DNA from: Isoetes taiwanensis
Lineage: Eukaryota; Streptophyta; Lycopodiopsida; Isoetales; Isoetaceae
Assembly: GCA_021234155.1 (NCBI GenBank)
Contig: JAJEKV010000829.1
Span: 1-64,000, forward strand
DNA: 64,000 nucleotides
Reading direction: 5' to 3'
The notes beneath the pieces are model-generated. The model saw nothing but the letters and a program-made list of their open reading frames with translations, was not told the DNA's origin and searched no databases. Positions 37,377-47,976 of the stretch are shown here, in pieces. Made by a program: the position numbers and the translations under genes. Within the stretch, counting starts at the first letter, position 1. Each line of letters begins with the position of its first letter.

Positions 37377-39020
37377 CCGCGGACGCTTCCTGAATATATA
37401 TACGACGCCCGGACGATACATACGGGACTTCCCCTCCCATGGCAATCGACTCACCATGAAGCGAGGGCCCTCGTCTAATCCCGGACCATCTATAGAAAGA
37501 TGCCGGGTGAAGGACACGAGGTGTCATTCATTGCTTCTTCAATGGGGGCTCTAAGTTAGGGAAGCGTGAATACATGTTAGCACCACGGCATAAATCATAT
37601 ATAAATAACCACCACGAAGGGTGGCACATCCATCAAGTACTAACGGCAAAGAATATGCATCTAATCCTAAGGAAAACACCCCCCAACCCCGGGTTCTACC
37701 CCGTTCAGACTCCTGTGAGGATGGATCGCGGCTTCGATCTCAAGAGATCAGCGAAGATGAGGTATAACCCGGGCGTTGGATTGGCATAGAAACGATGGCT
37801 AGGGTTGTCCATTCCACGCCCCTCCACACACACTTTGCAGATGAGTCGAATCATGCTATGGCCACTATAGCCCTTCCTTCCCATTTAGACTCAGTATCAC
37901 CCTTGAGCCTACTACAGGGGTTCATGAAGCCCGTCCGATGAGGCAGGTCGGGAGGCGTCCCCTTCGGGATCGGTGGTTCCATGGGTGAGCTAGAGAACAC
38001 GTCCGCATCAGCGACCCATCCGTCTCAGACTTACTCACCCCTAAATCTACTCAAGGTGCAAGATGCTCCACGGATCACACCTCTACACCTGTGGGAGTGT
38101 CGGACCCATACCCCGCCCTCTACGTGGCCGGGTTATCGCCTAGCTCCATAGAAGCCCCTCGGGAGCCTTTTATGTTACGTGCAAGACCCCACCCCCACTT
38201 CACCATCGTGTCCCTTGTTTGGTGCTAAGTCACTCCATAGCATCCACTTACTCGGGTGGTCTCTTGTACCACCAGGCCTATGACATCTAATGGGAAGTAC
38301 AGGGTTCTACCTAGGAGCATCCTACTATCATGGCTCGTAAGAGGTCTCTACCCCTTAATTCCCCATTTCAGAGTAATACTATGCAAAAGAACTATCAATC
38401 CATCCTTTAAGAGCAAACCAGAATCAGAATATAAAGAGAACTTACTTTACAATCAAGGGTTGGTTCTAAGTAAAAAAATGCAGAGAACGGAGGGAACAAG
38501 ACAACAAGTGCCCACAGGGCTACCTACCCTAGAAATATCAGCCTATACTAGCCACCAACCCCAATTCCCGCTAGAATCGTTGTCATTTGGTGCTTCCATC
38601 TTCCCGGGACTTGACGTTATTTCTGGCTACAGTGCGTGCTTGGCAAAGGTGGGCTTCAGCCTTTGGCGAGAGGTAGGGCCGCCTTGTTGCTCGGCTCCCT
38701 CAAAGGTGGCGGGCACCTCTTGGTCGATTATGGCTGATATGGGGTGGTGATCCACCTTGATGGTTCAAATTAGCATCCACCATGCCGGACAATCGAAGTT
38801 TGGCGGTGGCGCCTTCCCAAACCATAATTAGCTTAATTACCCCTTTTAAATATTAATCCCTAAATTATAGGTTATTATTCTTAATAATTAAATTAGCATA
38901 GCTAATTTAATCCCCTTTAAGTTAACCCTAGGTTACCATACCCATGGTGGATATCTATCTTGGGTGACGATGTCAATATATTTATATCATTATACCGTGA
39001 TAAATACTTGGAACGTCACA
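37377..39020 (-). repeat. 5' LTR of the nested LTR retrotransposon (minus orientation)
   Basis: About 1.64 kb, co-linear with 28774-30404. The outer (right) end is TTGGAACGTCACA; LINE sequence resumes at 39021. The inner end is degraded (CGCGGACGCTTCC). Short frames inside, such as 38256-38750, also occur in broken form in the other LTR and are not genes. Confidence 0.85.
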
Positions 39021-39660
39021 TCGCTATCGCGAATACCGTCTGGAATAGACCTCTTGTGATTGGGCATTTAGAGCACACTGCTTCAGCGCCGTTGAACGAT
39101 CTTCTATGGGTAGAGGGACTGGATTCTAGCGATTAGCAAGAACACTTGGGATAAGCTAGAGAGGGTGCAAAAGGCCTTTTTAACATACAACCTAGGTGTC
39201 AAGAACACGATGCCTTATCCAATTTTGCTATATGAGACTAGTTTTTTTGCACCGCAATATTCCACTATGAGCTGACATCTTGCATATTTCCATAAGGTCA
39301 ACAACATAGATGCACAGTGTCTTCCCCCTAGGGCTTTGTTATTGGCATAAGGGCCATAACGGCTGAAGTATGGTATGGGGAGCAATCAAGGGGATGGTTT
39401 GCAATGTGGTCTATAAACTACTAGCAGATTATGGCTATGCTTGATGCCAAGGGACAGGATGTGCATCTGAATGAATGCCTTGCTACAACTCTGTGGGATG
39501 TAGCCACACTTGCGAAGCCTAAAATAGAGCACTACCGCGTGAGGCTAATCCAAATAGCAGAACATGGCCCACACCATATATCTATGAAGAAACGGAGAGC
39601 TACTACGTTCGTGAGGACGGGATCCCATCATCTCAGAATTGAAACATGTTATTGACCTAG
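39021..39660 (+). mobile_element. LINE fragment, 3' half (continues 27737-28771)
   Basis: The plus strand reads WDKLERVQKAFLTYNLGVK at about 39153-39205, then PYPILLYETSFF and, later, MAMLDAKGQDVHLNECLATT at 39431. The pattern 'WDKLERVQKAFL...K...PYP.LL.E' is the post-RT region of a widespread LINE lineage. It picks up where the fragment ending at 28771 stops, so the LTR element between them inserted into this LINE. Several stops break it. Confidence 0.75.
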
Positions 39661-40120
39661 GTGTCAAGAACGGCACTTATATCCGGATTTTGCTATATGA
39701 GACTAGTTTTTGGACCTCGCAACATTCCATGATGAGCGCACATCTTGCATATTTCCATAAGGTCAACAACATAGATGCGGTGTCTTCCCCTAGGGCTTTG
39801 TTATTGGCATAAGGGCCATAACTTGGTGAAGAGAGTATGGCGGAGCAATCGTAAGGGATGGTTTGCAATGTGGTCTATAAACTACTAGTAGATTATGGCT
39901 ATGCTTGATGCCAAAGGGGCCGGGGATGTGCATCTGAATGAGTGCCTTTCTGACTCGTGGAATCAAGCCACACTTGCGAAGCCTAAAATAGAGCACTACC
40001 CCACGCAGCTAATCCATAAGTAGAACATAGCCCACATCATATATCTATGAAGAAGCGAGAGCTACTAATGTCGTGAGGGCGGGATCCCATCATCTCGGGT
40101 GAAACAGTTTCGGTGTACCG
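39192..40120 (+). repeat. Tandem duplication of LINE sequence, period about 465 bp
   Basis: CTAGGTGTCAAGAAC at 39192 recurs at 39657, and the following words recur in the same order (TGCTATATGAGACTAGTTTT, CATATTTCCATAAGGTCAAC, TGGTTTGCAATGTGGTCTAT, AAGCCTAAAATAGAGCACTA). The copies differ by scattered substitutions and small indels. The second copy ends near 40110 (CGGGATCCCATCATCTC). Confidence 0.88.
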
Positions 40121-40696
40121 GATGGAGAGAATCACCGACATCGAGAATATGCCCGATGTTGTTTTTGATGGAAAAAGTTTCCTTTGCCAATTTGCTATAG
40201 GATATGAAGGCTAGGCATGAAATTTGGAGGCATATGGGATCTTTTGCATAGAGGGAAGAGATGAAGAGCTTAAAGAGATGGATCATGTGAAATAGTCATG
40301 CCAAGAACTCAATAGTAAAACCACATACCAAGTCAACTCAAGGGGTCTTCCAAACTTCAAATTTGTTTCGGTTGAATCACCTTTCCTTGCATGCTTGTGT
40401 GATCTTTCATGAATGTCTTCACCTTGGTCTTCAAGTATCCACTTATGATCTCTAGGGATGTGTTCTTTTCAAATCAATGGTGTTTGTGTATGCGTTTCAA
40501 ATCAACATGCGTGCATAATATATCAACATGTGTCTTACTCTTCTATCTTTTGCCAAAGCATGGCAGCAGCCTCTTTCTGGTTGGCTCCAACTTTTGCAAG
40601 TTTTACACAAGCTTTGTTAGACAACAAGCCTCACGTTCACACTAGGGATCTTCCAGAATATTTGTCAAATTATTTTGAAGCCGAGCATATGTAGTC
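40121..40696. other. Intergenic, nothing recognised
   Basis: Short open frames at 40409-40694 overlap in two frames and have no motif. No gene is called. Confidence 0.4.
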
Positions 40697-40757
40697 CTTT
40701 ACTAAGTGGGCATTGGAGTATCAAATGTTAGATGTTAATAGTGGGTTCAATCCCATA
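40697..40757 (+). repeat. tRNA-like sequence with A and B boxes at canonical spacing
   Basis: TACTAAGTGG at 40700 fits the A box and GGTTCAATCC at 40744 fits the B box, 44 bases apart as in real tRNA genes. GGG/CCC around TTCAAT form a T-stem. Acceptor and anticodon stems do not close convincingly. The LTR of the next element begins five bases after it (40762). Confidence 0.55.
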
Positions 40758-40761
40758 GATT

Positions 40762-42261
40762 TGTGACGTTCCCAGAACCTATATGATGCTCCCATCATAT
40801 AAATATGGGAAATTCCCCTCCCATGGCAACTCAATCACCACAGAAAGGCCCTTCATCTGACTCGGACCACTTGTGATGGGCAAGTATCCGAGTGAAGGGC
40901 ACGGAGGTGTCATTTGTCCCACGCCTTTCCATGGGAAAACCTATGTAGAGGAAGCATACATATATGTTAGCACCTAGCAACAATCGGAATAATAATATGC
41001 CATCACGAAGGATGGCCCATCCATCAACAAGACGACATCATATAATATCAATATACATAACAAATGCACCAGAAATAAAGGTCCTAACGGGAGTCAACTG
41101 ATGGTCAGGGCCTTTGAATAACAACAGACAGAATTATGACATTGGCATTAGCTGGCATAGAACAATGGCTAGTCACTCCATCCGCCCCTCCTTTGCATAC
41201 TTTGTAGATAGGCTGAAACATGCTATGGCATGATTGTGGCCTTCCAAAGACATAATCTTCAATCACCCCTCGCGGAGACTACTCCGCATTGCATCTCCGA
41301 TCCAATGAGGCAGAAAGGGTGAATCCTTCCTGAGCACGATGGTTCCATGAGTGACTAGGAGGATCATGGCACCACCGGGCACCAGCCACCGCAGATTGAC
41401 TTACCCCCAAAATCCATAGAAGTACCCAGCCATGCCCATCGTGTCGTGACGCCCCTATAGATACAAATCTCACAACCGGGGGTCTCTGGACTCCATACCC
41501 GGCCCACATGTGGTGACTGACTATAAGCCTAGCACACTATAGGAGCCTTGTAGCCACACTAGATAAGGTGCCACCTCCACTTCACTACCATGTCCCTTGT
41601 ATGGTGCTCAACCACAAAGATACCATCCCGGCCGAGAGGGGCTCTTGTGCACGGGCCGCGGTTATTGGGATTTATAGCTAGGAGCATCTTTACTTCTACA
41701 TAGCCTTTAGGTCTCTACCCTCCAGTAATCCCACAAGCACAAGAGGTGCAGAAGAACTACCATAATTCATAAATCCATTCATAACTTCAAATAGAGCATC
41801 AATAAGAGATTAATCATCCATCTAAACAACCAAGGGTTAATGTCTATCTAAAATCTCAAGCTAACTAAGCCTACTAACTGGTATCTCAGCTAGATCTCAC
41901 ATCTCTCATGTCTCCACGCTCTGCTGCTTAAATAGGTTCTTCGTCCTCCTCCAATTGCCCCCAAATTGAATTGGGGCAAATTGCGGATAAAGCCCGATTT
42001 GATTAGGCCAATATTATAGTTCTCTTGGGCCAATTGATTTGGCCCAAGTGGCAATTGCTTAGTTAATGAAATACTAATTAGTGAATATAATTAGTTATTA
42101 CTTAGCTAATCTTGGGTATTTAGCTTGTTTAATTAAATGGCAAATCAATCTAGCTAACTTTAATCCCTTTGGTTTATTCAATAGTGGAATGTACCATTAT
42201 GTACCCGTGATGACGTGTTATATATTTATACATATAGCATATAAATATATGGAACATCACA
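40762..42261 (-). repeat. LTR (1500 bp) of a second element of the same family
   Basis: Begins TGTGACGTTCC and ends GGAACATCACA, inverted copies of each other. Internal words match the LTRs at 28774 and 37377 (TTCCCCTCCCATGGCAA, ATATGTTAGCACC, CACGAAGGATGGCCCATCCA). The polypurine tract at 42262 on the minus strand makes this the 3' LTR. Divergence from the other two is larger than between them, so it is a different subfamily or older. Confidence 0.85.
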
Positions 42262-42440
42262 TTCTCCCACCTTAAAAAGGAGATTGTCCTCGATTATCAA
42301 GACTACTCTTGCTCTTGGGCAACACATTACATGCGCTGGAAGCAAGTCTCCCCTCCTTAAAGAGGTAATGTGACATTATAAGTCGCACATGAGTTGTCAT
42401 GTTCAAAGTGATCAATGTTGAAATGACTTGTAGTGTTCAC
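42262..42440 (-). mobile_element. 3' internal end of the second LTR element (truncated)
   Basis: Matches 30405-30590: TTCTCC(C)CACCTTAAAAA, TTGTCCTC, GGGCAACACAT, AAGTCTCCCCTCCTTAAAGA and TTGTCATGTTCAAAGTGAT occur in the same order. The similarity then fades, and no second LTR is found downstream, so most of the element is missing. Confidence 0.75.
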
Positions 42441-42689
42441 TCCATAAGTCTGAAAGAATTCGTGTCATGCAGAATGCGACATACGGATTCCTGGAAAAGT
42501 TCGAATACGAAATGCATATCTCATGGTAAAACGAATATGGAACGGAACATTAAAAAGGCATGAGGCCAATGGTCGCAGGGTATATATCCAGTATACAGAT
42601 ACTTTGAAGGTGACATAGGTTGCGTAGCGACCCTTTTAAATACAACGGGAGATGTAGGATTTTATTTTGGATTGAATTGACTGACTTGT

Positions 42690-42733
42690 ACTCGTATAAA
42701 ATAAAATAGAATAGAATAGAATAGAATAGATTT
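42690..42733 (-). repeat. (TATTC)n microsatellite, probable LINE tail
   Basis: ATAAAATAAAATAGAATAGA continues for several five-base units. On the minus strand it reads (TATTC)n and follows the 3' UTR of the LINE fragment at 42841-43160, as a simple-repeat tail would. A second (TATTC)n run in the opposite direction lies at 44647-44668. Confidence 0.6.
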
Positions 42734-42840
42734 TTTAGCGCCCACGAGACCGATTGGCCTATGGGACCTAAACAAAAGAGACAAGTTTAAGCGACATCGA
42801 CAGGATTAAAACCCCACCAAGGGTTTTCGAGGGAAAAACC

Positions 42841-43170
42841 TTAGCAATAAGTATACTGGCACGTTGTACATTGTATAGGAGACAGTTCAATACCGTCCCG
42901 GAGGAGGACACAAACAGTCCGTGACATCCATAACCTCCGGAGGTATGACCCCAACAAACCCATTGACGCCGTATTCGAACATATGCCATGCACTAGTAAT
43001 CGAACATACCGCTCTCGGATATGGGCAAACGTTGGGCAGATCTGGAGGGCATGACATTCATCCTCAATGGCGCCCTGGTGGCAACACTGGCAAAGCCTTT
43101 GCTCTCGTGCTTCCCGAGCCCAACGCCCTGTCTCAATGCAGGCGAAAGGCCCATGCTAATGGAAGCTATA
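42841..43170 (-). mobile_element. C-terminal end of a minus-strand LINE (cysteine/histidine module)
   Basis: In a minus-strand frame that is open to a TAA stop at 42841-42843, the sequence reads CIETGRWAREAREQRLCQCC, then HQGAIEDECHALQICPTF and AHIRERY. The pattern 'IETGRW...E.R.C..C....(V/I)EDE.H....C..F..IR..Y' is the zinc-binding C-terminus common to LINE-type reverse transcriptases of several eukaryote groups. About 105 residues remain, followed by a 110-bp UTR and the microsatellite tail. The plus-strand frames at 42921-43407 are shadows of it. Upstream frames are broken. Confidence 0.75.
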
Positions 43171-43932
43171 AGTCTGCACTTCTTCATGGGCAACTGGGTG
43201 TACAAGTATTACGCACTAGCACCTCTAGTGATAACCAACACATCAAAAGGGTGGATCCTTCATGAAAATCGTTATCCAATGGGCCCCAACCTTTCCAGGC
43301 TTTATCCCATACCCCACATGACCATATCAATTCCTCGCCTCCTCGAGATGCTTGCCCTCAAGCATGTGGAACACACCAATGTTGCCATGAGGAATTGGAA
43401 ACATTAAATGTCCCATTAATACATAAGTAATCATGTAGAAGTGCTAAAGGTTTGGGAGAATGAGTGGAAATGTATCCGGAATTTGGATCCATACTCGGGG
43501 AGCATGGCTATTATCGTATCCGTCATTCCACTATATTACTGAAATTTAAGCGACCTAGGAAGGTATACTTAACGATTTCAAGAATTCAATTGCCATTTGG
43601 CATATATACAAGGCTGGAATGTGAAACAATTTTTCTTTTTCTCTTTTTGCTTGATCGTTGCATGGAATGAGACATTAAATTCTCCAATTAGTTCTTTCAA
43701 AAGGGTAATTGAAATGGCAAATTTCTGGTATGTGAAACCTAAATGTATCATTTCATATGCAAATTTCATGGTACATAATTTGAGTATGTACAAACTCCAT
43801 GTCATCAAAAAATTGTTCAGCCAAATGCTTAAGGAAGCCTTCCTTTCACGTTGATCATAGCCATATAGCACAAATTTATAGAAAAAATCCCATCCACGAT
43901 AGCAACAGTATCTTATCATGTCATCATTCTCT
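43171..43932. other. Intergenic, nothing recognised
   Basis: Open frames on both strands at 43578-43919 (the longest 113 codons, minus) show no motif. Confidence 0.4.
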
Positions 43933-44100
43933 CATTGGGTGTATTGAACATCACATTCAAGTTCTGCGGCAGATAATTCATAGTCGTTGTCACCTTGAGA
44001 TGGCATTGCATTTGCTGGATCTTGCACAATATTTTCTGGAGATGGCATTGCATTTGCTGGATCTTGCACAATATTTTCTGGTAGGCATTTGGCATCTGTA
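43933..44100 (-). other. Exon-like open stretch with a perfect 42-bp tandem duplication
   Basis: On the minus strand one frame reads PENIVQDPANAMPS twice in a row, then QGDNDYELSAAELECDVQYT and a stop at about 43933. The duplication (43997-44038 and 44039-44080) is 42 bases, so it adds exactly 14 residues in any frame. A possible acceptor, TTTACAG, precedes it at 44096. It could be the acidic C-terminal exon of an unknown gene; a second minus-strand frame is also open, so the reading is not secure. Confidence 0.3.
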
Positions 44101-44364
44101 AACCCCTATCTCAACCTTGCATAATGTTCCGCATAAATTTAATAACAATTGCATATGAACTTAGCAGCCTATAAATATGGCATCATCCCTAATTTTGTAA
44201 ATTGCAGTAACATTAAATTGTCATAATATAAGGCACATCTATGGGATTCCAAACAATAGAAAAAATGCCTTAAAGGTGGCTTAGAAATAATTTCGTCATG
44301 CTATGCACTCCCTACAATGATAGATAATAAACGACCAAAATATTAGATGCTATTTAAGTGCAAC

Positions 44365-44541
44365 CTGAATTGAATGATAAACAAAAATATGGAAGATGGT
44401 ATAATTGCAAATAGCTAGCTTCAACTTTTTAGAAATACAACTTAATCTTTTTGCCACATGTATCAACATGCCCTGATCGAGGGATGCTTCAAGCACCTTG
44501 ATGCATGCAATAGCAAGAGCATACTCAATATCACCAATAGC
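44365..44541 (-). other. Candidate exon of an unrecognised gene
   Basis: A minus-strand open stretch follows a good acceptor (CTTCCTGCAG|GCTATT) and reads AIGDIEYALAIACIKVLEAS, then LDQGMLIHVAKRLSCISKKL. It has an amphipathic, helix-rich, natural protein look, unlike the frames around it. A donor CAG|GTTGCA at 44364 gives 177 bases (59 codons). I cannot assign a family, and the phase does not fit the next candidate exon with these sites. Confidence 0.3.
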
Positions 44542-44937
44542 CTGCAGGAAGATTAAAAATATTAGAGACAAAGTTATTGTCGATGAGGGTCTCTTAGAAA
44601 CATGTGGATCAAACCTTAAGTTTCTAGAATAGTGAAGTTAAAAATTTTATTCTATTCTATTCTACTAGTAGCTTTATAGAATGTCCCGATAGTTTGGGCT
44701 GCTCTGTTATGAATATAAATGAACGTGTAATGACGTAAAGGTTCGAATGCATTGAAATGCATGTTTTCTAATTCTCTTGCCATCATTTGTTATTGATTGT
44801 AATTCTGACTAAATGACCAAGTATGTTGCAACCGTGTAAATCCAACCCAAACCATAGTCTGAAAGATATTAGGATATGATGTTATATTCTAATGACAATT
44901 CAATAAGATATATCCGGCTCTAGGAAGTCCCACCTGG

Positions 44938-45387
44938 TGTAATATTCCTAACTAACATGCCCTTAACCAACTGGACAAAACCGTCTAGACGTTTATGAGT
45001 AGTCGCTTCTATCCATTTATGCCGGTGTCTTGAGAATGCGACACCTAGATATACTCGAGCAGTCTCTCATGGATCCGTTATAATCTCTCCCATTAGAACT
45101 ATGCTCATCCTCGAGCATCACAAACCATAGACCACACCATCCCATGGTGTCCAAGACCAAGTCATGACCTTACTGTCCAATGGTATTTCGGGTCATACTT
45201 GCCCCCATGGAAACTTGAACTCGAGCCCTACTTTGATACCAAATGTAATGTTCCTAATGCCCTTAACGAACTGGACAAAACTGTCTAGATGTTTATGAAT
45301 AGTCGCTTCTATCCATTTATGGCCGATTGTGTCTCAGAATGCGACACCCGAGGATCTACTGAAAGCGGTCTCCATGGGTCCGTTGCA
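44938..45387 (-). mobile_element. TRIM (terminal-repeat retrotransposon in miniature), 450 bp, minus orientation
   Basis: Two direct terminal repeats, 44938-45082 (145 bp) and 45244-45387 (144 bp), enclose 161 bp. Shared words: GTTTATGA(G/A)TAGTCGCTTCT then ATCCATTTATG, AATGCGACACC. LTR ends are TGTAAT...GTTGCA (the left copy ends GTTATA). On the minus strand the inside starts TTTGGTATCAAAGTAGGGC, two bases after the LTR: a primer-binding site close to TGGTATCAGAGC. It ends AATGGGAGAGAT, a polypurine tract next to the other LTR. Flanks are CCTGG on the left and CCTAG on the right, a 5-bp target-site duplication with one change. No coding capacity, as typical of TRIMs, which depend on enzymes of other elements. 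Confidence 0.9.
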
Positions 45388-45539
45388 CCTAGTCAATGTC
45401 TTTCTATACCTGCAATTGGCAACTAAAGCAAGCATTAATCAAATAAGGTCAAGGGCACAAAAAATCTCATCCAGGGTGTCTCTACAGCCTAAGAACATTG
45501 ATAAGAGAGCCATCTAAGAGCATCCAGTTAGTATTATTT

Positions 45540-46330
45540 CAAAGTGATAAAAGATTTAGAAGAAGATAATATGATGTATTTAACAAAATTTGGACTTATT
45601 CAAATCTAATAGATATCCTTCAAGGATGTCATGATAAGATTATGTGTATTTTGAACTCCTGTTGATTTTTATAAAATTTTCAGTTTATCTTTAGATAAAA
45701 AGTATGATAGTTATCAAAGTTAAAAATTGCTTTATAGACTAATTTTTACTTTAATCTATTTAAAATTAAATTTTCATCTAAGATGACTCTATATGATTAA
45801 AATATTATTTTTTCAAAACGTTTAAAAAAAGTTTAGATAAATCAAATGATTACATTTATGTTTTAATTAAAAAAATTTGAATAGTTTATTTTTAAATTAA
45901 TTTTTCAATATATATTTATTTCATCAATAATAAACTATTCAATATTTGTTATTAAAACATAAATTTTATCTTTTAATTAATTTAAATCTAATAATTTTTT
46001 GAGTATTTTTTAAGTGGTAAGAGTTTGTAAATGGTGAAATTCTCATATAGTTTCGAGTCATTCACTATCAAACCATCATATTTCATTTACAAATTATTCT
46101 GATTGCTAAATTTTAAATTTGTTAAGAAATCACTGAACATTAAAATTTTATATTCTTGAAATGTTTAATTCTATATAGATTCAAGTGATAATTAGTTTCA
46201 AAAGCAAAGGAAATAATATGCTTTTATAACAATTATACTTTAAATTTAAAGACAAAGTTATATATTTAGAACTTAATATAAATTATAAGAATCAAGAAGA
46301 ATTAAACATGACTAATTAAATAGTTACACT
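45540..46330. other. Very AT-rich non-coding tract
   Basis: About 800 bases, strongly AT-rich, with TTTAAATTTAA-like words and no open frame worth naming. It may be a matrix-attachment-like or decayed region; nothing further is visible. Confidence 0.4.
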
Positions 46331-46489
46331 CTAGAAGGTCCTAGCGTATTAAAAATCGATAGAGCGTGAGCACCATGTATTCATGTTCTATAGGATACTG
46401 TGTATCCTTCAAAGCTCGTACGCAATCCAAAAAAACATGCTTCACGACAGTGAATTTTTGTATTTTTACGAAGAAAAAAAAAAAATTGT

Positions 46490-46865
46490 AAAGCCGCTCG
46501 CGACGCCTCGCTTTTTAGATGGTTCATTACTACCGCTTGACATACCGTTTGAGAAGCCAAGAACTCTTTTTTTTGAGATGGTTCATCACTACCGCTTGAT
46601 ATACCGCTTGACTAAATCCAAATGACTAAATAATCAGAATGAAATAATGTCAGAACGAAAGCCATAAAAAGAGAACTAATATGTTCCAGAAAGTTCTTTC
46701 AAGCTGGTGATGGCGCTTACGAGATTTCGTGTTTAGTGTTCCGCCGGTTCCAGAAACCTGGACCGCCGATTCCAAATGACTAAATCCAAATAAAATGTTT
46801 TCTGAATGCATGGATAATCAGAATGAAATAATATCAGAAAGAAAGCCATGGTTATCATTCACATT
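46490..46865 (+). repeat. Nested short direct repeats
   Basis: GATGGTTCATTACTACCGCT-TGACATACCG at 46518 recurs at about 46576 with three changes. TAATCAGAATGAAATAAT-(G/A)TCAGAA(C/A)GAAAGCCAT occurs at 46630 and 46810, and AAATGACTAAAT near both. Two rounds of local duplication explain the pattern. Confidence 0.7.
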
Positions 46866-47485
46866 GATTTTGCCTTGCACAACGTTGATTGCTGCAATTT
46901 GAGATGTATTGGAGGAAAGTCACTCGTTTTCCTCGACACATAACTTTCACCATCCAGAAATTAGTTGAAATTATAGATTATTTTTTTTTTTTTAAGTTAT
47001 TTCTAGGTGATTTCGGCTGAAATTTTCAGGTGAAGCTCACGGTTGCATTGCGAACCGATATTACATTAAATTTAAAATCTATTGTTTAAATTTGGTTTTT
47101 CGATCTAGAGAAAAACTTTTTGGATTTTTTTTAAAGTTAGTTTCCTAAGGTTTTAAGGGCTTTTAACTGCCGGAAAAAGTTTCAGATATCCAAAAATCGG
47201 CAATTGTTTTCGTAGTATGATTTATGGGTTTTTGGCTTTCCGGATATGGAGGCATGGACTTCAACGAAATTAGGAAGTAGAAGGGTTCTTCTGATGCATG
47301 CGCTTGATTCAACATAAGCATATTTTGCTGGGATTATTGGCTTGCAGATACCTCTGGACGTCCTCTGGATATGGCTTCCAAATGTCTCCAGATGTTTATC
47401 GGAAAGTATGGTTAGTCTGGCGAATAGATTTGTGGCATCCGTGGGAATTTTTAATGCACAAAAAATAAGCATCCAGGGCTTAAGC

Positions 47486-47976
47486 TGAAGGTAACAATTT
47501 GATTTAAATCAAGACTAACTAGATCAACTTAGCTTTTAAATCAATGATAACCTCAGCTAGACAATGGAATTCAATTTGGCAATACCATTGAATTTAGTGT
47601 GCAATACCATTGAACTTATTCGTCTAATATCACATTAGACTATTCACAAACCATCGGCTCCGAAAGCCCAAGCAATAGCTTCGCAAAGCTATTCGATTCT
47701 CCAAACTAACTTTGCATTCGTCTTCACATTTGTTTTATAGGGCCAAGCCCCCAGCTTAGAATTCGGACTCACCGATCCTGAACTTAACTCCGCCGCCTAG
47801 ATCTTTGGATAAACTTGCCAAGTTTGAATTCATACTTGGCTCGAAACTTTATCCTTCAATATCACTAATACCATTTAATGGTAATATTCTTATATGTTCA
47901 ATGGTTCACCATTTATTCACATGGTCTTCACCAAATGCATGTTTATCAAATAAATTTAGCATGATCTAATTTATCA
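47486..47976 (-). repeat. 3' LTR of copia element (491 bp)
   Basis: Plus-strand ends TGAAGGTAACAATTTG...ATCTAATTTATCA. Nearly identical to 52744-53233, with small differences such as CGTCTAATATC against CGGCTCTAATATC. Minus-strand sequence just inside (GCATGAAAGGGGAA, 47977-47990) is the polypurine tract. The left flank is TAAGC. Confidence 0.95.

Larger units (their letters stand above)
28774..39020 (-). mobile_element. 10.2-kb LTR retrotransposon inserted in a LINE, itself filled with nested elements
   Basis: Two roughly 1.63-kb direct repeats enclose about 7 kb. Orientation is set by two sites. Reading the minus strand after the right repeat gives TGGTATCGAGCCATGATT (37376 downward), close to the initiator-Met tRNA primer site TGGTATCAGAGC. 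Reading it before the left repeat gives AAGGTGGGGAGAA, a polypurine tract (30405-30417). The last 300 bp of the inside (30405-30700) match the same part of a relative at 42262-42440. No minus-strand gag or pol is readable, so the element is either a non-autonomous large derivative or too decayed. The inside also holds a MITE, tRNA-like heads, a minisatellite and plus-strand gypsy-like sequence. No convincing target-site duplication was found. Confidence 0.8.

Noticed and set aside
38256-38750. 164-codon open frame, plus strand
   Set aside because: It lies entirely in an LTR. The partner LTR has the same sequence with the frame broken, and no protein motif is present.
42921-43407. Two overlapping plus-strand open frames (114 and 128 codons)
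   Set aside because: They are opposite-strand shadows of the minus-strand LINE C-terminus, which carries the recognisable cysteine/histidine pattern.
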